In this document: piece after piece, positions 32,982 to 42,084 of the stretch
How the letters are laid out: each line of letters opens with the position of its first letter
Position numbering within the stretch: the stretch's first letter is position 1
Source: CAZOHG01 sp964579725
GTDB lineage: Bacteria; Zhuqueibacterota; JdFR-76; BMS3Abin05
DNA length: 61,197 bases
Reading direction: 5' to 3'
NCBI GenBank assembly: GCA_964579725.1
Contig: CAZOHG010000017.1
Coordinates: forward strand, 1 to 61,197
Notes under the pieces: model-generated
Seen by the model: only the letters and a program-made list of their open reading frames with translations
The model's database searches: none
Told to the model about the DNA's origin: nothing
Position numbers and translations under genes: made by a program

Positions 32982-34814
32982 TTAAACCATTGCCGCCGCT
33001 TTCTCTTTTTTCTTGGCCACACCTCGTTTGTTGGCGTCCAGCTCCATTTTGCGTAGGCGAATATTTTCGGGTGTAACCTCGACTAATTCGTCTTCCGCAA
33101 TAAATTCAATGGCCTGATCCAATGAAAGGGGCCGCGGCGGACGCAGCGTAACGGTCGCCTCGGAAGTGGAGCTTCGCATATTGGTCAGCTTCTTTTCCTT
33201 GGTAATGTTGACCGTCAAGTCACCGCTTCGATTTCGCTCCCCAATGACCATTCCGGCGTACACTTCGGTGCCCACCTCGACAAACAATTCGCCTCTGTCT
33301 ACCATGGCTAAACTGGCGTAAGTGGTTACCCGGCCGGGCCGGTCGGCAATAAGAGCACCGTTCGCTCGCTGGGGAATAGGTCCGAACCAGGGTTCGTAGC
33401 CCTCAAAAAGCGTATTCATGACCCCGGCTCCTTTGGTGTTGGTCAAAAACTGGCTTCGGTAACCGATGAGGCCGCGGGACGGCACAATAAATTCCAGATC
33501 TACGCGCCCGGTGCCATTGTTAACCATATTGATCAGTCTTCCCTTGCGCTGGGAGAGCTTTTCGTTGACAATCCCTACAAATTCCTCGGGAATGTCAATG
33601 AAGACGTGTTCAACCGGTTCCAACGTGACGCCGTCTTTTTCGCGAGCAATCACCTGGGGCTTGGAGACCATGAATTCGTACCCTTCCCGGCGCATGGTTT
33701 CAATCAAAATGGCCATTTGAAGTTCACCCCTACCGCTGACCTTAAATGCGTCGGCGCGCTCGGTGGGTTCCACCTGAAGAGACACGTTGCTCAAAATTTC
33801 CCGCTCCAGCCGTTCCTTGAGATGGCGACTGGTGAGAAATTTGCCCTCCCGGCCTGCCATGGGTGACGTGTTGACATAGAAAACCATGGAAACAGTGGGT
33901 TCGTCGACGTGAATGCGCGGCAGGGGTTTGGGATTTTCTTCGGAAGAAATGGTATCCCCGATGCGGACGTTTTCGACCCCGGAAACCGCCACAATGTCCC
34001 CGGCCTCTACATTATGAACGGGCTTTTTGCGCAAACCCTGAAATGTGTACAGCGCCGAAAATTTAACGCCCGTTCGGATGCCGTCCTCACCGCACAGGGC
34101 GTAGGTTTTGTTCATGTGAAGCGATCCGTGAGACAAACGTCCTACGGCAATCTGCCCGACGTAGGGGTCGTAGTCCAAATTGGTGACCAAAAACTGGGGT
34201 GTTTCGTTGTCGTCGGCTTCAGGTCCCGGAATTTCGTTCAAAATGGTGTCGAAAAGGGGGCGCAAATCCTTGGACCCGTCGTTCAGTTCTCTGTGGGCAA
34301 TGCCGGCTTTGGCGTTGGTGTAGAGAATCGGAAATTCAATTTGCTCCTCGCTGGCGTCCAGATCAATGAACAGGTCGTACACCTCATTAATAACTTCTTC
34401 AATACGGGCGTCGGGGCGATCGATTTTATTAATCACCAAAATAATGGGAAGCTGCTTGGCAAGGGCTTTTTTAACCACAAAGCGGGTTTGCGGCAGAGGC
34501 CCCTCGCTGGCGTCAACCAATAGCAGGGCGCCATCCACAAGATTGAGGCTTCGTTCCACTTCGCCGCCAAAATCCGCGTGCCCGGGGGTGTCAACGATAT
34601 TGATTTTCACCTCCCCGTAGGGAATGGCCGTATTTTTGGCCATAATGGTAATGCCCCGCTCACGCTCCAAATCCATGGAATCCATAATCCGGTCGGCTAC
34701 TTCCTGATTTTCTCTAAAAATGCCGCTCTGTTTAAGCATGCCGTCCACAAGGGTGGTCTTCCCGTGGTCAACGTGGGCAATAATGGCAATATTTCGAAAA
34801 TGGTTTTTACGCAT
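32982..34814 (-). CDS. typA: Ribosome-associated GTPase BipA/TypA
   Basis: 610 residues. The GTPase domain has 'AIIAHVDHGKTTLVDGMLKQSG', 'ERGITIMAKNTAI', 'DTPGHADFGGEVER' and 'NKIDRPDA'. EF-G-like domains follow, with 'GRGELQMAILIETMRREGYE', and the BipA C-terminal region 'PSRGLIGYRSQFLTNTKGAGVMNTLFEGY' is diagnostic. It binds the 70S ribosome and affects assembly and stress translation. The start at 34814 gives the family N-terminus (MRKNHFRNIAI); the upstream Met adds 16 residues with the ribosome-binding site inside them. It leads the typA-MBL-membrane-protein operon. Confidence 0.96.
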   Translation of the reverse strand: MRKNHFRNIAIIAHVDHGKTTLVDGMLKQSGIFRENQEVADRIMDSMDLERERGITIMAKNTAIPYGEVKINIVDTPGHADFGGEVERSLNLVDGALLLVDASEGPLPQTRFVVKKALAKQLPIILVINKIDRPDARIEEVINEVYDLFIDLDASEEQIEFPILYTNAKAGIAHRELNDGSKDLRPLFDTILNEIPGPEADDNETPQFLVTNLDYDPYVGQIAVGRLSHGSLHMNKTYALCGEDGIRTGVKFSALYTFQGLRKKPVHNVEAGDIVAVSGVENVRIGDTISSEENPKPLPRIHVDEPTVSMVFYVNTSPMAGREGKFLTSRHLKERLEREILSNVSLQVEPTERADAFKVSGRGELQMAILIETMRREGYEFMVSKPQVIAREKDGVTLEPVEHVFIDIPEEFVGIVNEKLSQRKGRLINMVNNGTGRVDLEFIVPSRGLIGYRSQFLTNTKGAGVMNTLFEGYEPWFGPIPQRANGALIADRPGRVTTYASLAMVDRGELFVEVGTEVYAGMVIGERNRSGDLTVNITKEKKLTNMRSSTSEATVTLRPPRPLSLDQAIEFIAEDELVEVTPENIRLRKMELDANKRGVAKKKEKAAAMV

Positions 34815-34863
34815 GGCTACAAAAGACTCCTTCTTGAAACAAAAAAACTTCTCAGACTCCATG

Positions 34864-34892
34864 ATGTTATGAAAAAAAACGGCACTTTGCCA
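34864..34892 (-). promoter_or_regulatory. Promoter of the typA operon
   Basis: Minus strand TGGCAA (34887-34892), 17-nt spacer, TAACAT (34864-34869). Confidence 0.5.
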
Positions 34893-34996
34893 GTTTTATT
34901 TGGGCAAATCAACCTCCCCCGAAGCCGTTTCCTCGAAAGAGCTCCGGGATTTTTCGTCCGTTTCTTTCGGTAAAAATCGGAATTCGGCTTTTTAGG

Positions 34997-35040
34997 TCAC
35001 CCCCACCGGTAGAGACCCAAAAACCGGTTTTTTAGGGTGA
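34997..35040. repeat. Nested inverted repeat between typA and the aldo/keto reductase
   Basis: Outer arms TCACCC (34997-35002) and GGGTGA (35035-35040) enclose two ACCGGT copies (35005-35010 and 35023-35028). The inner stem is followed on the plus strand by six T, like a terminator, but no plus-strand gene lies upstream. Confidence 0.55.
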
Positions 35041-35090
35041 AGGCAGAAACGGTTCGCCTTTCTCATTTTGTCAGCCCGAAAACGTCCCTT

Positions 35091-36053
35091 CTAATTTTCG
35101 AGCTTGGGGATGAATTCTCCTGGAATGGGCCCCAAATCCGAAGCCGCACAATTTTCCCGAACCTGTTTCGGTGTTTTGGCGCCGGGGATGACGGTGTGGC
35201 ACGCCGGGTGACTGAGGCAAAAACGCAAACTGACCTGAGCCATGGTTTGACCGGGAAATCGATCGAAAAGCGGTTTCATCGTTTCGAGCCGGTCCAGGTA
35301 ACGCCCCAATTTTTCGGGAGACAAGTTCATTTTGCGGTGGTCGTCGCCGGTAAAGCGGGCGCGACGGTCGAATTTCCCTGTTAAAAGTCCGAACAACAGG
35401 GGAATACGGACAATAACGCCGATATCGTATTGCAAAGCTTTGGGAAACAAGACCTTTTCCGCTTCGCGCTCCAATAAATTGTACCGAACCTGAATGACAT
35501 CCAGGAGATCGTGGTGCCAATCCAACAAATGGGCCTGTTCCGTTTCCTTAAAGGATTGAATGCTGAGTCCCGCGTGCAGGATTTTCCCGTCACGTTTCAA
35601 TTGCTCTAAGGCCAACCAGGGCTCGTCTCGTTCCAGTTTTTCCAAATCGGGACTGTGCAATTGGAGAATGTCCAACGCTTCCACATTTAGCCGTTTCAAG
35701 CTTTGCTCCACGGCAAAAAGAATGTACTCCTTCTTGGCGTTTTGGCGAATGGGGCCGTAACCCTTGTCGTCTTCAGGCGACGCAAAATAAAAATCGTTGC
35801 CTGCCTTCGTGGCCACCACCACATTTCCCTTGCCCCGCTCTTTCAAGACCAGCGCGATCAGTTCTTCGGAATGACCGAAGCCGTACACATCGGCCGTGTC
35901 AATGAACGTGACGCCCTCATCCAGTGCCGTGCGCAGGGCATTTTTGGATACCTCGTCGTCGGTTTTTCCCCAATTGGTTCCGCCAATGGCCCAGGCCCCA
36001 AATCCGACAGTGCTCACCCGAGGCCCCCGCCTGCCTAATTGTGTGTAACGCAA
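35091..36053 (-). CDS. Aldo/keto reductase
   Basis: 320 residues, TIM-barrel AKR. Catalytic tetrad in order: Asp and Tyr in 'FIDTADVYGFGHSEELI', Lys in 'VVVATKAG', His in 'DILQLHSPD'. 'IPGAKTPKQVRENCAASDLGPIP' near the end is the NADP-binding loop. It probably reduces small carbonyls; substrate unknown. The start is TTG at 36053 with GGGAG 7 nt before, and gives the standard N-terminus 'YTQLGRRGPRVSTVGFGAWAIGG'. It diverges from the glycan cluster. Confidence 0.93.
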   Translation of the reverse strand: MRYTQLGRRGPRVSTVGFGAWAIGGTNWGKTDDEVSKNALRTALDEGVTFIDTADVYGFGHSEELIALVLKERGKGNVVVATKAGNDFYFASPEDDKGYGPIRQNAKKEYILFAVEQSLKRLNVEALDILQLHSPDLEKLERDEPWLALEQLKRDGKILHAGLSIQSFKETEQAHLLDWHHDLLDVIQVRYNLLEREAEKVLFPKALQYDIGVIVRIPLLFGLLTGKFDRRARFTGDDHRKMNLSPEKLGRYLDRLETMKPLFDRFPGQTMAQVSLRFCLSHPACHTVIPGAKTPKQVRENCAASDLGPIPGEFIPKLEN

Positions 36054-36194
36054 AAATTTGCTCCCTTTTTTCTGTCCTTTTCAAACAACACCCTTTTTAA
36101 AATTACCACAAACTGGCGCCTTTTTCACCTAATTTTTGAAAAAAGTTTCAAGAAGCCGCAGGGAGGCGGGAGAACTGTGACCTGATAGGCTTTT

Positions 36195-36209
36195 GGGGTG
36201 CTTTACCCC
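36195..36209 (+). other. Hairpin in the leader of the glycan cluster
   Basis: GGGGT-GCTTT-ACCCC followed by a T-rich tract, 95 nt before the first cluster gene. It could be an attenuator or the terminator of an unseen transcript. No clear promoter is visible in 36054-36303. Confidence 0.35.
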
Positions 36210-36303
36210 TAATTTGTTTTTTGCAAAAAATGCTTGATTTTCCGGCAAAAAATATCGATCTTAAAAGCGCAAATGTTTGCTTTCCACACAATGGATTTCT
36301 CAA

Positions 36304-38139
36304 ATGTATTTTTCCTCAATCAGGCGACTTGCTTTTTCGGTTGATTTGTCCATTCTGCTGTTGCTTCTACTCGGGTGCCAAAACTCGACGCACAAGCCCT
36401 TTCTTCCCGCAAAAGAAGTCGTGCTAAAATTGACTCCCTCACGCACTAATCCCCGCAACAGCGAGGGGGATTTTATTCGATTACAAGACGGGCGCCTTTT
36501 GTTTGTGTACACCCACTTTACCGGGGGATGGGCCGACGAAGCCCACGCCTATTTGGCCGGCCGCTTTTCATCAGACGGGGGAAAAACATGGACGAAAGAG
36601 GACACGCTAATCCTGCCGAACGAGGCCAGGCAGAATATTATGTCGGTCTCCCTGTTGAGGCTAAATCCTCACAAGATTGCGCTGTTTTATCTTCGGAAAA
36701 ATTCGTCCGTCGATTGCGTCCCCGTGGTCCGATTTTCAACGGACGAAGCCAGAACCTGGGGACCCCCAACCGTTTGTGTTCCTCGTCCCGGGTATTTTGT
36801 TTTGAACAACGATCGCGCCGTTCGCCTGAAAACCGGCCGGATTCTCTTGCCTTTGGCGCTTCACAACACGCCGGAAACCCACCATTTCGGCAATGGTCGC
36901 CTATTTTGTGCGCTTTCGGACAACGAGGGACGCACCTGGTGGCTTAGCCAAGAGGTACCGAATCCGAACCATGTGACCACCCAGGAGCCGGGTGTGGTTG
37001 AACTGAAAAACGGGAAACTTTTGCTTTTTTGCCGGACGGACAGGGGGTCCCAGTACATCTCTTTTTCGCCCAACTACGGCGAAACCTGGCAGCCCCTGAA
37101 GCCGTCCCGCATTCGCTCGCCTCTTGCCCCCGCCAGCATCGAGCGGATTCCCAAAACAGGCGACTTGCTGCTGGTTTGGAACGACACGTACAATCCCCAC
37201 GCTGCCGGTGGTGGCGATCGCACGCCCCTCAATTTGGCCATTTCACGGGATGAGGGCAACACCTGGGAAAAAATCAAAACCCTGGAAGCCGATCCCCTCG
37301 GATGGTATTGCTACACCGCCATCGATTTTGAGAACGACCACGTGTTGTTGGCCTATTGCGCCGGAGACCGCCGCAAGGAATCGGGGCTGGCAACCACGCA
37401 CCTTACCCGACTCAGTTTGGATTGGGTGTATGCCGAAGCCACGCCCGATCCGCAAATCAAGTCAGATTCCACCGGAACGGTGCGATTGCAAGACGCTCTG
37501 GTTCACGCTCGTATTCGGTACTCACTGGATCCCCAACAGCGCCCGCAAGATTACCGTTTTTACAAAAACCCTCTGCACCTCTCGTATCCGGCGCGGGTGT
37601 CCGCTTGGGCAAAAGGACCCGACCGGCCGCTAAGCCGCCTTCGCTCGGTCTTTGTGGGAAAGCACCTCCTTGTGCGGGCTACCCACCCGGCCGATTCGCT
37701 GCTTCCGGGACTTGCGGCCACTCTGGTTCGAGGTGAATTTTCGTCGGTTACCCAATTAGACACGGTACGGTTCGGAGAGAGAATCGTTTTACTTCGGGCG
37801 TCCCTTGATGACCTGCACGTCTCCGAAAATTTCGGTTTGGTAGCACGCGGATTTTTGCGGGCCCCTCAAACGGGCTTTGTCGTCCTTTCTCTTCTTTCCA
37901 ATGACGGGAGCGTTTGGACCTTGGACGACTCCATTCGTTTGGAAAATGATTTTCCCCACGGGGACAGAGAAGTTTTTTTCCCGTTAACTCTGGCCAAGGG
38001 GTGGCACAGAATCAACCTGAGGTATTTTCAACAAAAAGGCGGAAAAAGGCTTCGCCTTTTCTGGAAATGGAGTGGGCAGGAAAAAGAAGAAATTCCGCCC
38101 CGATTTTGGGCACACGTAAAGGAACAGGAAAGACCGTGA
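36304..38139 (+). CDS. Sialidase-like lipoprotein with C-terminal PA14-like domain
   Basis: 611 residues. Lipoprotein signal with lipobox 'LLLLLLGC' (Cys about 25). Then a BNR/Asp-box propeller at about 35-395: 'SSDGGKTWTKED', 'STDEARTWGPP', 'SDNEGRTWWLS', 'SPNYGETWQPL' and 'SRDEGNTWEKI'. A beta-domain resembling the chitobiase C-terminal type follows ('ARIRYSLDPQQRPQDYRFY' to 'PLSRLRSVFVG'), then a PA14-like module ('LSLLSNDGSVWTLDDS' to 'WHRINLRYFQQKGGKRLRLFWKW'). This is an exo-sialidase-like or other glycan-acting enzyme; catalytic identity is not certain. The ATG at 36304 is chosen because it starts the signal; a TTG at 36277 lacks a site. It overlaps the next gene by 4 bp. Confidence 0.78.
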   Translation: MYFSSIRRLAFSVDLSILLLLLLGCQNSTHKPFLPAKEVVLKLTPSRTNPRNSEGDFIRLQDGRLLFVYTHFTGGWADEAHAYLAGRFSSDGGKTWTKEDTLILPNEARQNIMSVSLLRLNPHKIALFYLRKNSSVDCVPVVRFSTDEARTWGPPTVCVPRPGYFVLNNDRAVRLKTGRILLPLALHNTPETHHFGNGRLFCALSDNEGRTWWLSQEVPNPNHVTTQEPGVVELKNGKLLLFCRTDRGSQYISFSPNYGETWQPLKPSRIRSPLAPASIERIPKTGDLLLVWNDTYNPHAAGGGDRTPLNLAISRDEGNTWEKIKTLEADPLGWYCYTAIDFENDHVLLAYCAGDRRKESGLATTHLTRLSLDWVYAEATPDPQIKSDSTGTVRLQDALVHARIRYSLDPQQRPQDYRFYKNPLHLSYPARVSAWAKGPDRPLSRLRSVFVGKHLLVRATHPADSLLPGLAATLVRGEFSSVTQLDTVRFGERIVLLRASLDDLHVSENFGLVARGFLRAPQTGFVVLSLLSNDGSVWTLDDSIRLENDFPHGDREVFFPLTLAKGWHRINLRYFQQKGGKRLRLFWKWSGQEKEEIPPRFWAHVKEQERP

Positions 38140-40139
38140 GAAAAGGAACTTTCAGAAGCACGATGGGGTTAATTCCCCTTGTTTTGTGGGCATTGGTCGG
38201 GTGCCATTCCACTGCACAAGCCCCGGCCATTCCGACGGTGCACGAAATGGAGTTGCACAAATTGGAATACAACAATCCCGGGCTTTTGGTGGATTTGGAC
38301 GTGGGGTTCAAATCCGTTCCACTGCCAATGGATTTTGACGGAGACGGTGATCTGGATTTGCTGGTTTCCGAAACGGGCAGCTACGTGGAAGCCGGTGTGT
38401 TTTATTTCGAAAATGTGGGCGGGACGGCCGACTCGCCGATATTCCGGCCCGGCGTGCGTCTTTCTTCGCCTCGAAGACGAGCGGGTTTCGAAGGCATGTT
38501 GGAGGTCTCCCGGGTGGGAAATCAGGTGGACATCCTCACGGCTGACGAGGGTAATTGCCATTTGCTCATTTACAAAAATGTACCCGAAAATGTTTTTTGG
38601 AATCGGCAAAAAGTGGCGCTGCCTGTGCCCTTTCCAAGCCTAAAGGCAAAATTCAGTCGCTGGAAATTACTTGATTTTGACCACGACGGACGACTGGATC
38701 TTTTGTGTGCAATGGACATCCGGAGTGGCGGTCAACGCCTATTGTTTTTTAAAAATAGCGGAACGAACCAAAAACCTCGGTACCAAAAACCCGAGGAAAT
38801 CCGATTGGGAAACTGGAACCCTTCATTTTCACCCCTGCAGCTTGAGCCTCTTTTTGCCGATTTTGACCGGGACGGCGATTTTGACTATCTGGCCGTGGGG
38901 CCCTACGCTCGTTTCGTATATTTTGAGAATGTGGGGACGCCCACCCACTACCGTTTTGCTCCGGGAAAATGGCTTACCTACCGGGGGACGCCCATTCAAT
39001 TGGAATCCCATTACGGCTCGGCAACCAAGCCCACCATTATCGACTGGAACGGGGACGGTTTTCTTGATATTTTGGCCGGAGATGAAGACGGGAAGGTTTC
39101 GTTTCTGAAAAATACGGGGCAATTTGTGGACGGTGTTCCGCAGTTTCTCCCACCTCATTTTTTTCGACAGGAAGCCAAATACGTGGATTTTGGGGCACTT
39201 GCCGCGCCTCGCGTTTTCGATTGGGACGGCGACGGCCTTGCCGACATCTTGTGCGGCGACGGCGCGGGGTTCATTGGATTCATTAAAAATTTGGGCGGAG
39301 GCGCCTACCCCAAATGGGCAAAACCTGAAAAGCTAAAGGCCGACGGGCAAGTCATTCGAATTTTGCCGCCGAAAGCCAATTGGGGCTACACCACAATTGG
39401 TGTGGGCGATTGGGATATGGACGGATTGCCGGACATTTTAGTGAATCATTACGACGGAAACGTCCTCTGGTTTCAGAACGTCGGCACCCGCCGTCACCCT
39501 CGTCTTCACGCAGCGGGGGCTATTCAGGTGGAATGGAAGGGAAAACCCAAACGCCCCGCCTGGGTTCCCGGCAAAGCGCAAGGGAAGGAACTCCTGGCGC
39601 CGTGGCGGACGTCACCACTCATTACAGATTTTAATCGAGACGGCCTGAATGATTTGGTCATGCTGGACTACGCCGGGTACCTCGCCGTTTACCTGCGCTA
39701 CCGCGCGGCCGACGGCAAACTCCGATTGGGGCCGCCCGAACGTCGGTTCGTTTACCCTGACGGAACCCCCGTTTTACTCAACGGACTCCCCGGGGGCCAC
39801 AGCGGACGACTCAAAATAACCCTAACAGACTGGGACGGTGACGGCGACCCGGACCTGATCTTTTCCTCCAAACCCGCCGTCGATTGGATGCGCAATGAAG
39901 GCAGAAAAAATGGGCGGGTAATTTTGCGCTACATGGGAAGAGTGGTCTCTCGGACGCTCATGGGCCATACGGACGGCCCGACCACACCGGATTGGAATCG
40001 GGACGGAATTCCCGATTTGTTGGTGGGAACCGAGACCGGCGCCTTTTACTACTGGCTGCGTCCCCGGTTTGATCTCACCACGACCATGACCACAGTCGGA
40101 CGCCAAAAACCGGCTTCGTACCCGTATTTTAAGCGATAG
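38136..40139 (+). CDS. FG-GAP/VCBS-repeat calcium-binding propeller lipoprotein
   Basis: About 667 residues. Start is taken as the GTG at 38136, overlapping the previous stop, because it supplies the positive N-region before 'LIPLVLWALVGC' (lipobox Cys 23); ATG 38163 is the alternative. Nine Ca2+-binding Dx[DN]xDG repeats follow, e.g. 'DFDGDGDLDLLV', 'DFDHDGRLDLLC', 'DFDRDGDFDYLA', 'DWNGDGFLDILAGDEDG', 'DWDGDGLADILCGDGAG' and 'DWNRDGIPDLLVGTETG', each with an integrin-like beta-blade ('FFKNSGTNQKPRYQKP'). No enzyme domain is visible. It is likely a surface glycan- or protein-binding propeller serving the two sialidase-like neighbours. Confidence 0.82.
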   Translation: MRKGTFRSTMGLIPLVLWALVGCHSTAQAPAIPTVHEMELHKLEYNNPGLLVDLDVGFKSVPLPMDFDGDGDLDLLVSETGSYVEAGVFYFENVGGTADSPIFRPGVRLSSPRRRAGFEGMLEVSRVGNQVDILTADEGNCHLLIYKNVPENVFWNRQKVALPVPFPSLKAKFSRWKLLDFDHDGRLDLLCAMDIRSGGQRLLFFKNSGTNQKPRYQKPEEIRLGNWNPSFSPLQLEPLFADFDRDGDFDYLAVGPYARFVYFENVGTPTHYRFAPGKWLTYRGTPIQLESHYGSATKPTIIDWNGDGFLDILAGDEDGKVSFLKNTGQFVDGVPQFLPPHFFRQEAKYVDFGALAAPRVFDWDGDGLADILCGDGAGFIGFIKNLGGGAYPKWAKPEKLKADGQVIRILPPKANWGYTTIGVGDWDMDGLPDILVNHYDGNVLWFQNVGTRRHPRLHAAGAIQVEWKGKPKRPAWVPGKAQGKELLAPWRTSPLITDFNRDGLNDLVMLDYAGYLAVYLRYRAADGKLRLGPPERRFVYPDGTPVLLNGLPGGHSGRLKITLTDWDGDGDPDLIFSSKPAVDWMRNEGRKNGRVILRYMGRVVSRTLMGHTDGPTTPDWNRDGIPDLLVGTETGAFYYWLRPRFDLTTTMTTVGRQKPASYPYFKR

Positions 40140-40154
40140 AAAGGAGATGGGCCA

Positions 40155-41930
40155 ATGTCCAAAGAAAGGGCTGACCGATTGAATTTGCCCGGCAGGTTGT
40201 TTTCATTCCTTTTTATTTTTGGGGTTGTTTTGTCGGTCGGAAGCGTTTTTTCGATGGATTTACAGGAACAGCAAACCCTGGTTTCGGTGGAACGCATTTG
40301 GAGCCGCGCCCACCACAATGCCTTTACCGACCTGGTGCGCTGGAAGGGTTCCTTTTATGTCACCTTTCGGGAATCCGAAGCCCACGTCTACGCCAACAAC
40401 GGAGCGATTCGTGTTCTAACGTCACCGGACGGGCAAAATTGGCATTCGGTGGCCTATTTCTTCAAGAAAGGAATCGATCTGCGCGATCCAAAGCTTTCGG
40501 TCACGCCGGACGGACGACTCATGGTGCTCATGGGAGGCGCCGTTTACCGGGGAGAGGAGAATCTGCGTACAGGGACGTTGGTCAGTTTTTCCGATGCCGA
40601 GGGGCCACATTTTTCTCCCCTCAAAACCGTTCAAATTGACCCGCGCGTCAAGAGCAATTTCGATTGGCTGTGGCGGGTTACCTGGCACAAGGGCAAAGCC
40701 TACGGCGTCCTCTACCAACGAAAGAATCAGGGCAAACTGTATTTGCTCGTGAGTCGGGACGGCATTCGTTTTTCCAAAATCACGACCTGGACCTTGCCCG
40801 GTTTTCCCAACGAAACTTCTCTGGCCTTTCGGGGCGACGAAATGATTGCTCTTGTCCGACGCGACGGGTCGGAAGATGCGCGGGGGTTCATTGGGCGGAG
40901 TTTGCCCCCCTACCAAAAATGGAGCTGGCACAAGGTGGGAATAAAATTGGGAGGCCCCGCGCTTTTGGTTCTTCCCAACGGGAAATTGCTGTGCGCGTCG
41001 CGTTATTACCGCACCGGTTTTACAAATCGCACTATTTTGGGTAAAATTACCCCCAACGGCGATTTCAATCGCCTTGTCATTTTACCCAGCGGCGGCGATT
41101 GCAGTTACCCCGGACTTTTCACCGGCGACAGCCTTTTGTACGTAAGCTATTACTCCTCGCACGAGGGAAAAACGTCCATTTATTTTGCTCGGCTCTGGCT
41201 GGACGACGTGTTAGCGTTTACCGCCAAAGACCAAGCACCGGAGCCGTTCATTCAAACCGACCGTGCCGGTGTCCTGAAATTGGCCTGTACGTCTCCCAAA
41301 GCCACCATTCACTTCACGCTGAACGGACAACCGCCCACGCCTCAATCGCCCATGTACAAGGGTGCAATTCACCTCAAAAAAACAGCGCTACTCCAAATGT
41401 TGGCGACCGAGTCCAAAAAAGCGCCCAGCGCCGTGGTGACCACTCGAGTGGGCGTAGACAAGTTGCAGCCGGCCCAAAGGCTTGTGGGAAAACCGGTTCC
41501 CGGCCTTGAGGTGCAGTGTTTTCAGGGAAGTGTTCGATCCGCCAATGACCTCATTCGGCTCAAACCCTACCGGTCCCTGGTGGCCCGCCGGGTAGCCGTT
41601 CTTCCGCTCTGTCAAAACCTGGCGCAGTTTGGCGAGATTTTCCAAGGGTTCATTCGCATTCCGAAAGACGGTTTGTACCGGTTTTCCCTCCGTTCCAACG
41701 ACGGGAGCCGTCTTTTCGTAGACGGGACGGAATGGATTAACAATGACGGTCCTCACACTGCACAAGAAAAAACAGGTGCGATTCCATTACAAGCGGGGCT
41801 TCACCGAATCGAGGTGCGTTATTTTCAGGCTGGTGGAAGCTTTGCCCTAAACCTATTTTGGAAGGTGCCGGGACACTCCAAAGTTGAAGTGCCGTCGGCG
41901 GTTTTCTTCCACCTGCCACGGGAAAAATAG
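40155..41930 (+). CDS. Secreted sialidase-like protein with CHB_HEX_C and PA14 domains
   Basis: 591 residues. Signal peptide at about 13-34 ('RLFSFLFIFGVVLSVGSVFS'). A five- to six-bladed propeller (about 45-360) has 'TSPDGQNWHSVAYFF', 'PHFSPLKTVQID' and 'SRDGIRFSKITTWTLP'. Then comes a chitobiase/hexosaminidase C-terminal type domain ('TSPKATIHFTLNGQPPTPQSPMYKGAI' and 'APSAVVTTRVG'), then a full PA14 module ('GEIFQGFIRIPKDGLYRFSLRSNDGSRLFVDG' to 'GLHRIEVRYFQAGGSFALNLFWKVPG', read in parts). The order matches the 36304 gene. AAAGGAG precedes the ATG. It starts 15 nt after the calcium-repeat lipoprotein. Confidence 0.8.
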   Translation: MSKERADRLNLPGRLFSFLFIFGVVLSVGSVFSMDLQEQQTLVSVERIWSRAHHNAFTDLVRWKGSFYVTFRESEAHVYANNGAIRVLTSPDGQNWHSVAYFFKKGIDLRDPKLSVTPDGRLMVLMGGAVYRGEENLRTGTLVSFSDAEGPHFSPLKTVQIDPRVKSNFDWLWRVTWHKGKAYGVLYQRKNQGKLYLLVSRDGIRFSKITTWTLPGFPNETSLAFRGDEMIALVRRDGSEDARGFIGRSLPPYQKWSWHKVGIKLGGPALLVLPNGKLLCASRYYRTGFTNRTILGKITPNGDFNRLVILPSGGDCSYPGLFTGDSLLYVSYYSSHEGKTSIYFARLWLDDVLAFTAKDQAPEPFIQTDRAGVLKLACTSPKATIHFTLNGQPPTPQSPMYKGAIHLKKTALLQMLATESKKAPSAVVTTRVGVDKLQPAQRLVGKPVPGLEVQCFQGSVRSANDLIRLKPYRSLVARRVAVLPLCQNLAQFGEIFQGFIRIPKDGLYRFSLRSNDGSRLFVDGTEWINNDGPHTAQEKTGAIPLQAGLHRIEVRYFQAGGSFALNLFWKVPGHSKVEVPSAVFFHLPREK

Positions 41931-42070
41931 TTGGCGGAAAATTTGATTTCGTCCCTTTAACAACAGGGGACAATTTTACCTGTGTGCGCTTCGGTAAAAT
42001 CAAAAACGACGGCGACCTAAATGGTTTTCCCGAATTTCGGAAAGCCATTCGGGCGTTAGGCGCTAAATAA
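41888..42070 (+). pseudogene. Possible gene remnant (C-terminal fragment without start)
   Basis: In the gap between two cluster genes one frame stays open from 41888 to the TAA at 42068-42070. It encodes a protein-like ~60-residue stretch including 'FDFVPLTTGDNFTCVRFGKI' and 'FPEFRKAIRALGAK'. It has no ATG at its beginning and overlaps the end of the sialidase-like gene in another frame. It looks like the 3' end of a decayed gene. I do not recognise the family; chance cannot be excluded. Confidence 0.35.
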
Positions 42071-42084
42071 ATCGGAGAATTGCA

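Noticed and set aside
36277..36303. Longer TTG start for the first sialidase-like gene
   Set aside because: It would add nine residues before the signal peptide and has no ribosome-binding site.
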